From NCBI GenBank assembly GCA_012519025.1, contig JAAYQZ010000045.1:1-36318 (forward strand): DNA of 36,318 nt, read 5' to 3'. The notes under the pieces were generated by a model. The model made no database searches. It saw nothing but the letters and a program-made list of their open reading frames with translations, and was not told the DNA's origin. Position numbers and translations under genes: made by a program. The stretch comes from Bacillota bacterium. GTDB taxonomy: Bacteria; Bacillota; Limnochordia; DTU087. Positions 1-7,833 of this stretch are shown piece after piece (the first letter of the stretch is position 1; each line of letters opens with the position of its first letter).

Positions 1-843
1 ATGATGCTCTTTGTAGGCATACTTGCTTGTACTGGAGAAAAACAAGGCCCCCATCGGCCGATTATTGATGTTTAGCGGCATAGTCATGCTTGAACGAATG
101 CCTTCCTTCAGCATAAGTTGGGTGGCTTCAGAATCAGGATGTTTTTCAGCGTATAATTCCAGATCTCCGATAATTCTCGGCACACCGGATTCTATCACTC
201 GGCGCAAACTTGTTTGACCTAAAGGCAAGCTGTAGCCCACTTCTAAATGCACTGGAACTTCGGATTGGGCCCGTTCGGCACGTATCGTCTGTGTAGCATG
301 ATCAATCAAAGCAATCCCCATCCGTTCATAAGGCAAGTACCGATGAAATGAGTCATAGATGCTGTCGAAGATGTCTTCGAATGATTCACCACCGGCTAAT
401 CGCCCACTCAGCTTCAGCGAGGATTTTGCTCTTTCTATAACATGATTAAATCCTTGTGCAAGCCCTTGGATCTCTTTGGAGCCGTCGATTTGAATCTGCT
501 GCTCGAAATCTCCATTAGACACCCTTCCCAAAACGTTCACCATACTTTGGAGCGGCCTTATATGGGAGGTCCATAAGACACCACTGCCCCACACAACAAA
601 ACCAACTGCAGATATGGAAAGCAGTGTTATGATCAGAAACACTTTCCTGGCTGAAACCATCAGTGCCTGGATATTGGCAGCCTGCCTGTGGTCAACAGCA
701 TTTTGAATCTCAGACACATCTTGACTAAGACTTCTATCCAGATAAAATGCGGCCACCAAAATCCCAACTAAACAGACTACCAATAACACGGTTAACAGCA
801 GCACGCTGTTTTTAATGCCCCGTTGAACACCAAAACTAAACAT
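1..843 (-). CDS. Membrane sensor protein, HAMP-GAF (partial, cut by left edge)
   Basis: Reading from an ATG at 843, the frame stays open for 281 codons to the first base of the window, so the C-terminus is missing. A GGAGGG ribosome site lies just upstream. Residues about 13-34 and 66-86 are strongly hydrophobic and fit two membrane helices around a short extracytoplasmic loop. They are followed by a HAMP-like linker (about 87-140, with RPLQSMVNVLGRVSNGDFEQ) and then a GAF-like domain (about 150-281). This is the input half of a signal-transduction protein. The missing output domain could be a histidine kinase, HD-GYP, GGDEF or PP2C phosphatase; the visible part does not decide. It lies 59 bp downstream of nikR on the same strand and may be co-transcribed. 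The domain assignment is by eye. Confidence 0.8.
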   Translation of the reverse strand, partial: MFSFGVQRGIKNSVLLLTVLLVVCLVGILVAAFYLDRSLSQDVSEIQNAVDHRQAANIQALMVSARKVFLIITLLSISAVGFVVWGSGVLWTSHIRPLQSMVNVLGRVSNGDFEQQIQIDGSKEIQGLAQGFNHVIERAKSSLKLSGRLAGGESFEDIFDSIYDSFHRYLPYERMGIALIDHATQTIRAERAQSEVPVHLEVGYSLPLGQTSLRRVIESGVPRIIGDLELYAEKHPDSEATQLMLKEGIRSSMTMPLNINNRPMGALFFSSTSKYAYKEHH

Positions 844-902
844 GGAACCCTCCATTTCTCCGGCCTTTCTAAGCAGAATTGGAGCCGAGCCACCTGACGC
901 GC

Positions 903-1322
903 CTAGCGCAGATTCCTGCCTGTGGAAGCAAGAGTCAGCTTACCGTGAACGACCCCTTTCAAGCAGATAAGTTCATCGGCAAGCAAATTCGCGCGGTATG
1001 GTTCACCTCTTATGATTAAGGTTTCAAGGCAGTGGCGCTCATCGAGGTGAACATGCAAGGTGGAAATCACTAAATCAAGGTATTCATGTTGTACACTGGT
1101 TAAGATGTCGCCAAGACCTGCAGTATGATGGTCATAGACAAGTGTAATCGTACCAGCAACCTCACTGTCCCCATTTTCCCATTCTCTTGCCACTAAAGCG
1201 TCTCTGACTAGATCTCTGATCGCTTCCGATCTGTTGGCATAGCCCCGTTCTTCGATCAGTCGATCGAATTGCTCAAGTAATTGCGGGCTCATACTTACCC
1301 CAAAACGTGCCACCTTAGACAC
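903..1322 (-). CDS. nikR: Nickel-responsive regulator NikR
   Basis: Encodes a 139-residue ribbon-helix-helix repressor with a C-terminal ACT-like nickel-binding domain. The N-terminal strand (VARFGVSMSPQLLEQFDRLI) and RSEAIRDLVRDAL match the CopG/NikR DNA-binding fold. The four nickel ligands known from E. coli NikR (H76, H87, H89, C95) are present in matching spacing as H79, H90, H92 and C98. NikR normally represses nickel uptake genes when nickel is plentiful. None is visible here, so its targets are elsewhere or beyond the left edge. A TTG sits one codon upstream at 1325, but GTG at 1322 is seven bases from GAGGTGA and is the better start. Confidence 0.93.
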   Translation of the reverse strand: MSKVARFGVSMSPQLLEQFDRLIEERGYANRSEAIRDLVRDALVAREWENGDSEVAGTITLVYDHHTAGLGDILTSVQHEYLDLVISTLHVHLDERHCLETLIIRGEPYRANLLADELICLKGVVHGKLTLASTGRNLR

Positions 1323-1391
1323 CAATTCGTCACCTCTTTCTTATGAATTACCCACCTGCATGAGGTTTGGTTAACCTTTTTCTTCTCTAGC

Positions 1392-1403
1392 AACATATAT
1401 GTT
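1392..1403. promoter_or_regulatory. Palindrome in the nikR/merR divergent region
   Basis: A perfect 12-base palindrome, AACATATATGTT, lies in the 240 bp between the divergent nikR and merR-type genes, about 70 bp before nikR. It could be an operator for either regulator. It does not match the E. coli NikR half-site GTATGA, so the assignment is speculative. Nothing else in this gap stood out as a gene. Confidence 0.3.
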
Positions 1404-1564
1404 CCTGCCACATAACCCCGCGGCGAAAACTTGTCAGCACTTTTGCGATAACTTTATGTCAAGGCAGGTGTTTTGTGGAAACTGACGAACTATACACTCA
1501 AATCAATAAATATATTCGACAGTGCCCATGAGTGAATTTTCTTGAATGTCAAGGAGGGAAAAAG

Positions 1565-2317
1565 ATGTCCGCAACCGGGAAAACGTTGAGCCAAGCAGCA
1601 TCAGATGTAGGTGTGGAGCCTTCGACCATAAAATATTGGTGTGAGGAGTTTAGCAACTTCATTCGCCCGGCCCGCACCCAAGGCGGCCATCGGCGTTTTA
1701 ATGAACAGGATATCCAAGATCTGCTTTACCTTAGACGACTTTTGCATGAGCAAAATTTTTCCATCAAACAAGCTAAGGCCTATCTCAACGAACCAGAGGA
1801 TTTGTCCATTGAATCAGCAAATGCCGATGTTCCCACACCTTTGCATCTTATTGCACCACCTACCACAGCCTCCACCCAAGAACTGGGGCAGTACTTGGAA
1901 AAACGTCTGCAGCTGATTACCGGAGCCCAACTTCAAGCTATCCAAGCCACTATAGAACAAACGGCAGCAACTCTTTTGGAGCATGTACAGGAATCCGATA
2001 CAGCACGTTTCCACGAACTCAACAATATAATCACCCGTACTGCCCAAGAAGCAAATGAAGAACTCCTGGCGGCCGTAGAAGAGACCAAACAAAGCCCCGA
2101 AGAATTGAACGATGCCAGACATATGTACACCGAGGCCAGGGATCGTTGGTTGACAGAGGAGGCCAAGGTGAGAATGGAGATACAAAGATTAAAACATGAG
2201 TTGGAGAACATACAAAGTCAAAGTTTTTGGCAGCGCTTGCGCTGGGCTTTTTTAGGGCACAGCAAGCAGTCTAACGCAGAGGACAGCTCGCACAATGCTG
2301 ATGATCCGAAATCGTAA
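1565..2317 (+). CDS. MerR-family transcriptional regulator
   Basis: Encodes 250 residues. Residues about 7-73 form a MerR-type winged helix (LSQAASDVGVEPSTIKYWCE, then GGHRRFNEQDIQDLLYLRRL). The rest is a long, mostly helical region (about 105-225) rich in E, Q and A that should form a coiled coil, ending in a basic tail. No metal-binding cysteine cluster typical of MerR, CueR or SoxR is visible, and the effector is unknown. The start is the ATG at 1565, placed behind AAGGAGGG; an in-frame GTG at 1532 lies upstream of that ribosome site. The 3' end overlaps the convergent RseC-like gene by 47 bp. Chromosome-partition-type MerR proteins such as RacA share this layout, but nothing specific supports that role. 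Confidence 0.85.
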   Translation: MSATGKTLSQAASDVGVEPSTIKYWCEEFSNFIRPARTQGGHRRFNEQDIQDLLYLRRLLHEQNFSIKQAKAYLNEPEDLSIESANADVPTPLHLIAPPTTASTQELGQYLEKRLQLITGAQLQAIQATIEQTAATLLEHVQESDTARFHELNNIITRTAQEANEELLAAVEETKQSPEELNDARHMYTEARDRWLTEEAKVRMEIQRLKHELENIQSQSFWQRLRWAFLGHSKQSNAEDSSHNADDPKS

Positions 2318-2726
2318 CTTGCTTCGGATCCAATCGACGGCGAATAGTGTATTCCGGTTCAAGGCGGTCGCCAAAATGCAGGCCCAGTCCCATGGTGCCC
2401 GCCGCAGTCGCTAAAGCCCAAAATCCCGAATAGGCTAAAGATAAGGTATCAGCCAGCAAGTAGGCGCCCAAACCGGCGATAATCGGCAGCATATAGATGG
2501 CAAAAGCTGCTTTTAGTGATTGCTGTGTGTCAAAAACTATCTCCACAAAATCTCCTACAGCGGCCCCGATGGAGTTTTGCGCGTCTATCAACAGTTCATT
2601 GTCTTGATCGGGAAATATCCCCAGGCCGCAGCTTCCGTGAGAACACGCCGCTGCCTTAGTCACTGAAACGGTAGCGCAATCATTCGCTGATTTTATCGCG
2701 ATAATCTGACCTATCTGTTCAGCCAC
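2271..2726 (-). CDS. SoxR-reducing system / RseC-MucC family membrane protein
   Basis: Encodes 151 residues with a GTG start behind GGGAGGTAGG. The layout is that of the RseC/MucC family: an N-terminal soluble domain with cysteines C17, C28 and C33 (ACSHGSCGLG), two adjacent membrane helices (about 73-115) and a short cytoplasmic tail ending in CASC (C145, C148). In E. coli RseC is a positive modulator of sigma-E and is linked to reduction of SoxR. In anaerobic Firmicutes the family often accompanies Rnf-type electron transport, but no rnf genes are present here. The gene is convergent with and overlaps the MerR-type gene at its 3' end, and is divergent from the deacetylase gene. Confidence 0.85.
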   Translation of the reverse strand: MAEQIGQIIAIKSANDCATVSVTKAAACSHGSCGLGIFPDQDNELLIDAQNSIGAAVGDFVEIVFDTQQSLKAAFAIYMLPIIAGLGAYLLADTLSLAYSGFWALATAAGTMGLGLHFGDRLEPEYTIRRRLDPKQVTISDHQHCASCPLR

Positions 2727-2919
2727 AAAAACCTACCTCCCACACTTTTTCCCAATTTGCCGTTGTCGTCGACATGCCCAAGCACACCGCCGTACTATAT
2801 GCTGCAACAGAATCTGTAGACAGCCAATCTCCAACAATGATAGTATATCATTATAAAGACAGGTTCGACAATTATCCATCCTACCTTGTTGACAGCAGTG
2901 TCTGTTCGGAGGTGCTTTT

Positions 2920-4290
2920 GTGTTTCCCGACTCTTTCATTGTTTTAACCATCACGGGGTTTGTCCTTGGTCTGCTTAATTCTGCCAACATTGGCCAAAAA
3001 CTGCAGCTGCCCGGTCATAGAACCGTGAATCCGCAAATATTGGATGTTTCTTTGGCACTGCTCCCTACTGTCATCGCTCGGATAGGTGTGGGCAGTGGAA
3101 TGAGTGTTGTTTTGACAGGCCTTGCCAGTTTGATCGGGTTCCAGTTTGCTGACTGGAATGAACCCCATTCACGTTTGCGCCGCTATACCCCCATTGCCGT
3201 CACTTTGGCCTTTTTGTCACCACTGACATTGACAGCAGTAGCAGCCGCGTGGTGGCTTTTGGGCAAACTGAAGACATCGGAGTCGTTGAACATATTTATG
3301 ACCGGCATAGTATTGATTCCAGTTATTTGGCTGCTTCACCACCGGGATTTGTATGTTTTGTTTGGCTTTGCCTGCCTCATTATCATTTTATATAACGAAT
3401 CACCCTACTTTCGATGGAAGGCCATTAGAAATTGTCCAGCCTACGGCACGTCTGAACCATATTCCGTGCCGCCCAAAGCTGCCCTGTTGCGACGTCTAAC
3501 CGGAATCGGAATTGTTTTGGCTTTGGGCATATTTCTATTTGCCAATCGATATGTCTATCGCGGTTTTGGGCTTCAACAAGAGCTTTTCCGAGTAGGGAAT
3601 CGGGAACTCCCATTTATAGCACTGACATTTGATGATGGACCTGACCCGCTTTACACGCCTTTCATTTTAGATATTCTAACCGAAAAAGAGGTACCTGCTA
3701 CATTTTTCCTTATTGGGAGGCATGCCGAAGCTTATCCTGAGCTTGTCAAAAGAATTGCTCTAGAAGGGCATCTAATTGGCAACCACACCTACAACCATCG
3801 GAATTTATATGGGCTGGATGAGGAAAACACGCGGAAGGAAATTTTTCAAGCCCATGACATCATTTCCAATACAATTGGCTCACCAATACATTTGTTTAGG
3901 CCCCCCCGGGGAATGTATTCCCAATCTACCCTTGAATTTGCCCATGAACTCCAATACACAACTGTGCTTTGGTCCATCAGTTCCAGAGATTGGGCTGAAG
4001 TCAGCAGCGGAAGTGTGGCTAGAAATATCTTGCGCAACACTCAAGGTGGAGATATTTTGCTGTTTCATGACAGCGGCAGTATAATTGGTACCTCGGGTGG
4101 GTATCGGTATAATACGGTCAATGCACTGCCGCTGATTATCGATGGTTTGCGTTCCCAAGGGTTTATTTTTGTTACCGTGGATCAACTCATTATGATCAGC
4201 GGATTAACGGAGGGTGACCATGACTTACTACCAGACATCTTGCCGGAGCTGCCGGACATCCTGGGTGATCCGCCCTTCACAAAAGAATGA
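2920..4290 (+). CDS. Membrane-anchored polysaccharide deacetylase (NodB domain)
   Basis: Encodes 456 residues, GTG start behind GGAGGTG. The C-terminal half (about 230-430) is a NodB/carbohydrate esterase 4 domain: TFDDGPD with D238 and D239, the metal histidines H289 and H293 in GNHTYNH, RPPRG, the DW motif and LLFHDSG. These fit an active metal-dependent deacetylase of cell-wall or exopolysaccharide N-acetyl groups. The first 210 residues contain about six or seven hydrophobic segments instead of a simple signal peptide. Their order loosely resembles the acyltransferase PlsY, but the PlsY glycine-rich motifs are not preserved, so an inactive or unrelated membrane domain is equally possible. 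The end of the gene overlaps the GNAT gene by 71 bp, which suggests translational coupling. Confidence 0.88.
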   Translation: MFPDSFIVLTITGFVLGLLNSANIGQKLQLPGHRTVNPQILDVSLALLPTVIARIGVGSGMSVVLTGLASLIGFQFADWNEPHSRLRRYTPIAVTLAFLSPLTLTAVAAAWWLLGKLKTSESLNIFMTGIVLIPVIWLLHHRDLYVLFGFACLIIILYNESPYFRWKAIRNCPAYGTSEPYSVPPKAALLRRLTGIGIVLALGIFLFANRYVYRGFGLQQELFRVGNRELPFIALTFDDGPDPLYTPFILDILTEKEVPATFFLIGRHAEAYPELVKRIALEGHLIGNHTYNHRNLYGLDEENTRKEIFQAHDIISNTIGSPIHLFRPPRGMYSQSTLEFAHELQYTTVLWSISSRDWAEVSSGSVARNILRNTQGGDILLFHDSGSIIGTSGGYRYNTVNALPLIIDGLRSQGFIFVTVDQLIMISGLTEGDHDLLPDILPELPDILGDPPFTKE

Positions 4291-4921
4291 TCTGACCCAA
4301 ATGTCCCAGATTTTTTTGCTCGGGTTCCACGACAGCATCGCACATTATCTAGGTAAATCTTCCTTTGGTATCCAAAGAGCTATGGGGGATATTTTCGCCG
4401 CGATGCGGGAATGTGAACCAGAGGGCGTATTGATCGCCGATGCGAAGGGCCATGTTGCAGGCTATGTTATTGCCATCCACAGCATGAGCCACATGTGGTG
4501 GCAAACGTTTAAGAGATTGTATTGGTGGAAATGGACATGGCATTGGTTGAAGGGCGATTATGGGATCGGTCTAAAAGGCGCTTTTAAACTTATTCGCAGT
4601 AAAATGGGTTTTGCTGCATCACAGATGTTTTTTGTGCGCAAAACACCTTACTTGAGGGGTCGGGTTGCTCAGATATTATCAATTGCAGTACATCCTTGTT
4701 TCCGAGGTTTAGGTATTGGCCAAGCACTTTTGCACGAAGCCCTCTCATATCTTCACGGTACCCAAGCCTCTTTTGTTAAACTGGAAGTAAGGCCCAGCAA
4801 CATATCAGCAAAACACCTTTATGAAAAGTCCGGTTTTAAGGCCATTGCCTCTGTATCGGATTCCCAAGGACCTTGGATAGTCATGTTAAAAGACCTTGAA
4901 AAACATACCATACAACAATAA
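4220..4921 (+). CDS. GNAT-family N-acetyltransferase
   Basis: Encodes about 233 residues. The acetyl-CoA binding core is clear near the C-terminus: LSIAVHPCFRGLGIGQALL followed by KLEVRPSNISAKHLYEKSGF, the signature of RimI-like GNAT proteins. The N-terminal part (VIRPSQKNDLTQMSQIFLLG) is the usual first strand and helix. Between them is a tryptophan-rich insertion (about 90-125). The ATG at 4220 follows GGAGGG with five bases between and is preferred over the GTG at 4214. Most of the first 23 codons are read in a second frame inside the deacetylase gene. The substrate is unknown. Pairing with a deacetylase suggests envelope polymer modification, which is inference. Confidence 0.85.
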   Translation: MTYYQTSCRSCRTSWVIRPSQKNDLTQMSQIFLLGFHDSIAHYLGKSSFGIQRAMGDIFAAMRECEPEGVLIADAKGHVAGYVIAIHSMSHMWWQTFKRLYWWKWTWHWLKGDYGIGLKGAFKLIRSKMGFAASQMFFVRKTPYLRGRVAQILSIAVHPCFRGLGIGQALLHEALSYLHGTQASFVKLEVRPSNISAKHLYEKSGFKAIASVSDSQGPWIVMLKDLEKHTIQQ

Positions 4922-4952
4922 CCCGACACCGGGTGGCCCCCAGTGCCGGGTT
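4920..4952. terminator. Hairpin between convergent GNAT and DUF5320 genes
   Basis: AACCCGACAC pairs with GTGCCGGGTT with one mismatch around a 13-base loop. It begins inside the stop codon of the GNAT gene and lies between two convergent genes. The T-run after it is weak (TATATTT), so termination strength is uncertain. Confidence 0.5.
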
Positions 4953-4976
4953 ATATTTGAACCCTACGCATCGCCA

Positions 4977-5309
4977 TTAACCTTCATTTTCGTCTTCCAA
5001 GGCGCTCAGCCTTTTTTTGATCTGTTTCAACTGTAGTTCAAGGGAATCAGCCATATCTTTCAGCATGGCAGCCTCGCTTTCATGTGCAGGCTCTGCCCAA
5101 GCTGGATCCGGTGCCCCCCAAGGGGCGTAGCCGCCACCATAGCCCCTCCCGGGCCCAAAGCCGCGACCAAAACCAAATCCCCGCCTAAAACCAAATCTTC
5201 TACCGCCGGGATTCATATATCCGGGTGTAGGAAAACCGGCACAATATCCGGCCCCTCGCCCAGTCATAGGACCTTGACCCCAAGGTCCAGAAAAGTCACC
5301 TCTTGGCAT
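4977..5309 (-). CDS. DUF5320 family glycine/arginine-rich small protein
   Basis: Encodes about 110 residues. It opens with MPRGDFSGPWGQGPMTGRGA, the hallmark of DUF5320. A glycine, arginine and aromatic-rich low-complexity stretch follows (about 30-68), then an acidic coiled-coil tail (about 78-108). Three ATGs run in a row; the last, at 5309, has the right distance (seven bases) from GGAGG and yields the family-typical N-terminus. The biochemical role is unknown. These genes usually sit beside DUF134 and dinitrogenase iron-molybdenum cofactor-type or Mrp/NBP35 ATPase genes. Here only the DUF134 partner is present, immediately upstream. Confidence 0.85.
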   Translation of the reverse strand: MPRGDFSGPWGQGPMTGRGAGYCAGFPTPGYMNPGGRRFGFRRGFGFGRGFGPGRGYGGGYAPWGAPDPAWAEPAHESEAAMLKDMADSLELQLKQIKKRLSALEDENEG

Positions 5310-5349
5310 CATCATACCTCCTTTATGTTATGGTCATATGCTCACTATG

Positions 5350-5378
5350 ATTATAAGCTAGTTTTGAGCGTATGTCAA
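5350..5378 (-). promoter_or_regulatory. Consensus sigma-A promoter for the DUF5320 gene
   Basis: On the minus strand TTGACA (5378-5373) and TATAAT (5355-5350) are perfect hexamers with exactly 17 bases between. They lie about 40 bp before the DUF5320 start. Just downstream, TCATA and TATGA form a small inverted repeat with a 7-base spacer (about 5332-5348), a possible operator. The gene can therefore be transcribed separately from DUF134. Confidence 0.85.
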
Positions 5379-5401
5379 TAACTAAAAGCGATGATGATAA
5401 A

Positions 5402-5842
5402 TTATCGAAATCGTTTGCCTCTCCCGCGCTCTCCCACCCGCTGTGCTCCTGTGGTATCACACTCAGGACAACGTGCGTCAAGACCGCGCTGTCCACTGCC
5501 AAAAGGCAAGTCAAATTCATGATTGCAGCCAAGACAGCGGAATTTCCGCATTGCAAGACGGTAACTTCCGCCTTCGACTCTCAAGAGTTTGCCGTTGGTT
5601 AAGGCATCTGCCACCTTGGTCCGGCCTGCTGTTAAAATCCGTTGAAACGTAGGGCGTGATATATTCATGCGCAAAGCGCAGTCTTCTTGCTCCAATGCCT
5701 CCAAGTCTTTTAAGCGCAGGGCTTCAAATTCATCAACAGTTAGTACGACTTCATCGAGTTCCCGCATGGGCACACCTGCAGGTTTAAAAACAGAAACCTC
5801 GGGCATAACTTCAACTCGACGGGGTTTCAAAGGTCTAGCCAC
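5402..5842 (-). CDS. DUF134 (UPF0251) DNA-binding protein with zinc ribbon
   Basis: Encodes 146 residues. The family N-terminus MARPLKPRRVEVMPEV appears if translation starts at the GTG at 5842, which has AAAGGAG seven bases upstream. In-frame codons extend to 5878 but lack a good ribosome site. Residues about 35-85 form a sigma-70-region-4-like helix-turn-helix (LTVDEFEALRLKDLE, MNISRPTFQRIL). The C-terminus is a zinc ribbon with C103, C106, C125 and C128. The family is thought to regulate metal or Fe-S-linked genes, but the ligand is not established. The DUF5320 gene is 92 bp downstream on the same strand and may be its target. Confidence 0.9.
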   Translation of the reverse strand: MARPLKPRRVEVMPEVSVFKPAGVPMRELDEVVLTVDEFEALRLKDLEALEQEDCALRMNISRPTFQRILTAGRTKVADALTNGKLLRVEGGSYRLAMRKFRCLGCNHEFDLPFGSGQRGLDARCPECDTTGAQRVGERGRGKRFR

Positions 5843-5911
5843 ACCTACACTCCTTTCCACACTGTGCAATCTTGGCAATTGGGTGGGGCTCTCTACCCCA
5901 TCTCATTATAC

Positions 5912-5941
5912 TTGACTTTGCTGTATATAACAGGATAGATT
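5912..5941 (+). promoter_or_regulatory. Possible promoter for the aminotransferase gene
   Basis: TTGACT (5912-5917) and TAGATT (5936-5941) are 18 bases apart and lie about 36 bp before the start of the aminotransferase gene. The match to sigma-A consensus is moderate. Confidence 0.45.
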
Positions 5942-5977
5942 AAAAGATAGATCAAGAATATGGAGGTGTAGGGCACA

Positions 5978-6889
5978 GTGAACATCACAGGCTTTACCTA
6001 TTGTGGGTTCATTCAGGTGCCGCTTATGGACAGAACGATTTATTTCAATGGTAAGTTTGTCCCAGAAAATCAAGTGCGAATCTCTTTTGAAGACAGGGGC
6101 TTTCAATTTGGCGACGGTGTCTACGAGGTGATTAAAGTAGAGAACGGTCGAGCCTTTGCACTGTATCGCCACTTGCGCCGCCTTGCCCGCAGTTTGCACG
6201 GCTTGGACATCCGAATCTCCGAAGATATAGATTTCGGGACCGTTGTCCGCCATCTCATTCAAGCAAATTCAGCCAGTGATGGGCTAATATACATACAAAT
6301 CACTCGTGGTGCGGCACCAAGGGCCCACGGGTTTCCAAAAGACTCAAAACCCACTGTTGTCGCCTATTCTATGCCGTGGAATGATATAACACCAAAGGAA
6401 TTTGATGCAGGTGCCTCCGCGATTATTATCCCCGATGAACGTTGGGGACGCTGTGATATTAAATCATTGAATCTTTTGGCAAATGTGCTCGCCAAACAGA
6501 AAGCCGCCCAGGCCGAGGCCGCTGAAGCACTATTAGAAAGGGTGGGAGTTGGAGTTTTAGAGGGGACAAGCAGCAATCTTTTTGCGGTGAGCGGCGGGAA
6601 TTTGGTCACAGCGCCGAGTTCCCCATATATTTTGGGGGGCATTACACGGGAAATTATTTTAGAACTTGCAGATCAACTCCAGCTTCCCATAGAGGAGAAA
6701 GCTTTGAGTAAAAAGCAATTACTGCGAAGCGACGAGGCCTTTATCACCAACCGCGGAATTGCTGTTCTCCCCTTAGTTACCATAGATGATAATATAATTG
6801 GCAGTGGCAAACCCGGCCCCATCACCCGCAGATTGGCCTTTGCTTACAATGAGTTGATTAGTAAAGCTACAGATCTCGAGTGGCTTTAG
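5978..6889 (+). CDS. D-amino acid aminotransferase-like class IV enzyme
   Basis: A fold-type IV PLP enzyme of 303 residues. The PLP lysine lies in CDIKSLNLLANVLAKQKA (K162), and EGTSSNLFAV and LGGITREIILELA are the cofactor phosphate and substrate regions typical of D-alanine aminotransferase. Such enzymes interconvert D-alanine and D-glutamate with 2-oxoacids, supplying peptidoglycan. Branched-chain aminotransferase and aminodeoxychorismate lyase share the fold, but the DIKSLN motif favours the D-amino acid type. The GTG at 5978 has a strong GGAGGTG at nine bases. The family, however, normally begins near MDRTIYFNGKFVP (ATG at 6026, preceded by a weaker AGGTG), so the first 16 residues may not be translated. 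Confidence 0.88.
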   Translation: MNITGFTYCGFIQVPLMDRTIYFNGKFVPENQVRISFEDRGFQFGDGVYEVIKVENGRAFALYRHLRRLARSLHGLDIRISEDIDFGTVVRHLIQANSASDGLIYIQITRGAAPRAHGFPKDSKPTVVAYSMPWNDITPKEFDAGASAIIIPDERWGRCDIKSLNLLANVLAKQKAAQAEAAEALLERVGVGVLEGTSSNLFAVSGGNLVTAPSSPYILGGITREIILELADQLQLPIEEKALSKKQLLRSDEAFITNRGIAVLPLVTIDDNIIGSGKPGPITRRLAFAYNELISKATDLEWL

Positions 6890-6925
6890 AACATGCACCT
6901 AATCTATACTGCACTGCTGCAGCCG

Positions 6926-7678
6926 TCAAAGTGTTTTTTGAAACCATGTCGCTGTTTTTTCAATGACGGCTGTTTCCCAGTCGTGGCTATTGAACGTGTG
7001 ATCGGCCTTAGGGATGATCAGCTTTTCTTTTTCCCCGGGTATGGCACCATAATATAGATCTGCGTGATCTACCGGCACAGTGGGATCGCCATCACCATGT
7101 ACCACCAGTGCCGGTCCTTTGTAAGATGCTGCCCATTTTAATGGATCCTGTGTTAAGGCATCTTCGTAAAAAGCCCAGTTCAGCACATTGCCGCCGAGAT
7201 CAACATAACCTTGTTTCCGTGCCTGCTCAACCATGTCAATTTGGGCTCTAAACAAACTAAAATCAGCTACAGCCGCCCAAAGTGCTAAAGATTTTACCCT
7301 TGTGTCTTGACCGGCAACAGAGGCAGCCACCGCCCCTCCCATACTCAGTCCCAAAACTCCAAGTCTATTAGGATCAACACTTGCCTGTTCCTGCAGAAAA
7401 TCTAAAATCCGTTTGGCATCTACAATCTCTCGGCTGACAGTCATATCGGCAAAATCCCCTTCACTGTCGCCTGAACCCCGAAAATCAAACCGGACAACGG
7501 CAATTCCCATTTGACATAAGGCGCGGGCCATCTTCACGAATATCCGATGAGGCTCCACTTTTGTTCCCGTAAATCCGTGATAAATTGCTACCGCAGGAAA
7601 GGGACCTACCCCCTGCGGCTGATGAAATACCCCCAACATTTGCTCTCCTTCACTCGTCCAAACAACTGGTCTTTCCAA
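6926..7678 (-). CDS. Alpha/beta hydrolase (serine esterase/acyl hydrolase)
   Basis: Encodes 250 residues with a TTG start five bases behind GGAGGGG. The alpha/beta-hydrolase triad is visible: nucleophile S112 in GLSMGG, D198 in HGDGDPTVP and H227 in KADHTF. The oxyanion loop is YHGFTGTKVEPH. The sequence resembles cinnamoyl/feruloyl-esterase-like and dienelactone-hydrolase-like bacterial enzymes of about 250 residues with no signal peptide, so it acts in the cytoplasm. The physiological ester is unknown. Given the glycosidases nearby, de-esterification of plant-derived sugar esters is one possibility, which is inference. It is transcribed alone between two oppositely oriented or terminated units. 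Confidence 0.87.
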   Translation of the reverse strand: MERPVVWTSEGEQMLGVFHQPQGVGPFPAVAIYHGFTGTKVEPHRIFVKMARALCQMGIAVVRFDFRGSGDSEGDFADMTVSREIVDAKRILDFLQEQASVDPNRLGVLGLSMGGAVAASVAGQDTRVKSLALWAAVADFSLFRAQIDMVEQARKQGYVDLGGNVLNWAFYEDALTQDPLKWAASYKGPALVVHGDGDPTVPVDHADLYYGAIPGEKEKLIIPKADHTFNSHDWETAVIEKTATWFQKTL

Positions 7679-7778
7679 CTGTACCCCTCCCTACTGATGC
7701 TGCTATATGCCCATTGATGTTCGCTTTTGGAACAAGTAATCCTCCTATATCTAGTTCTACAAACATGCTTACAAGGTA

Positions 7779-7814
7779 AAGAAGACCATGCCCATCTGCG
7801 GGCATGGTCTTCTT
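7779..7814 (-). terminator. Rho-independent terminator after the LysM gene
   Basis: A perfect 15-bp stem (AAGAAGACCATGCCC with its complement) closes a 6-base loop. Read on the minus strand it is followed by TTTACC, so it lies just behind the LysM protein gene. The long stem could also work in the plus direction. Confidence 0.8.
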
Positions 7815-7833
7815 CGTGCAGTAGGTCTTTTAT

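Noticed and set aside
1814-2211. Minus-strand frames inside the MerR-type gene
   Set aside because: They are antisense to a gene with a clear domain, and their cysteine- and serine-rich products arise from its glutamate- and glutamine-rich coiled-coil codons.
2733-2990. An 85-codon minus-strand frame between the RseC-like and deacetylase genes
   Set aside because: It overlaps the well-supported deacetylase start, has no ribosome site and resembles no family.
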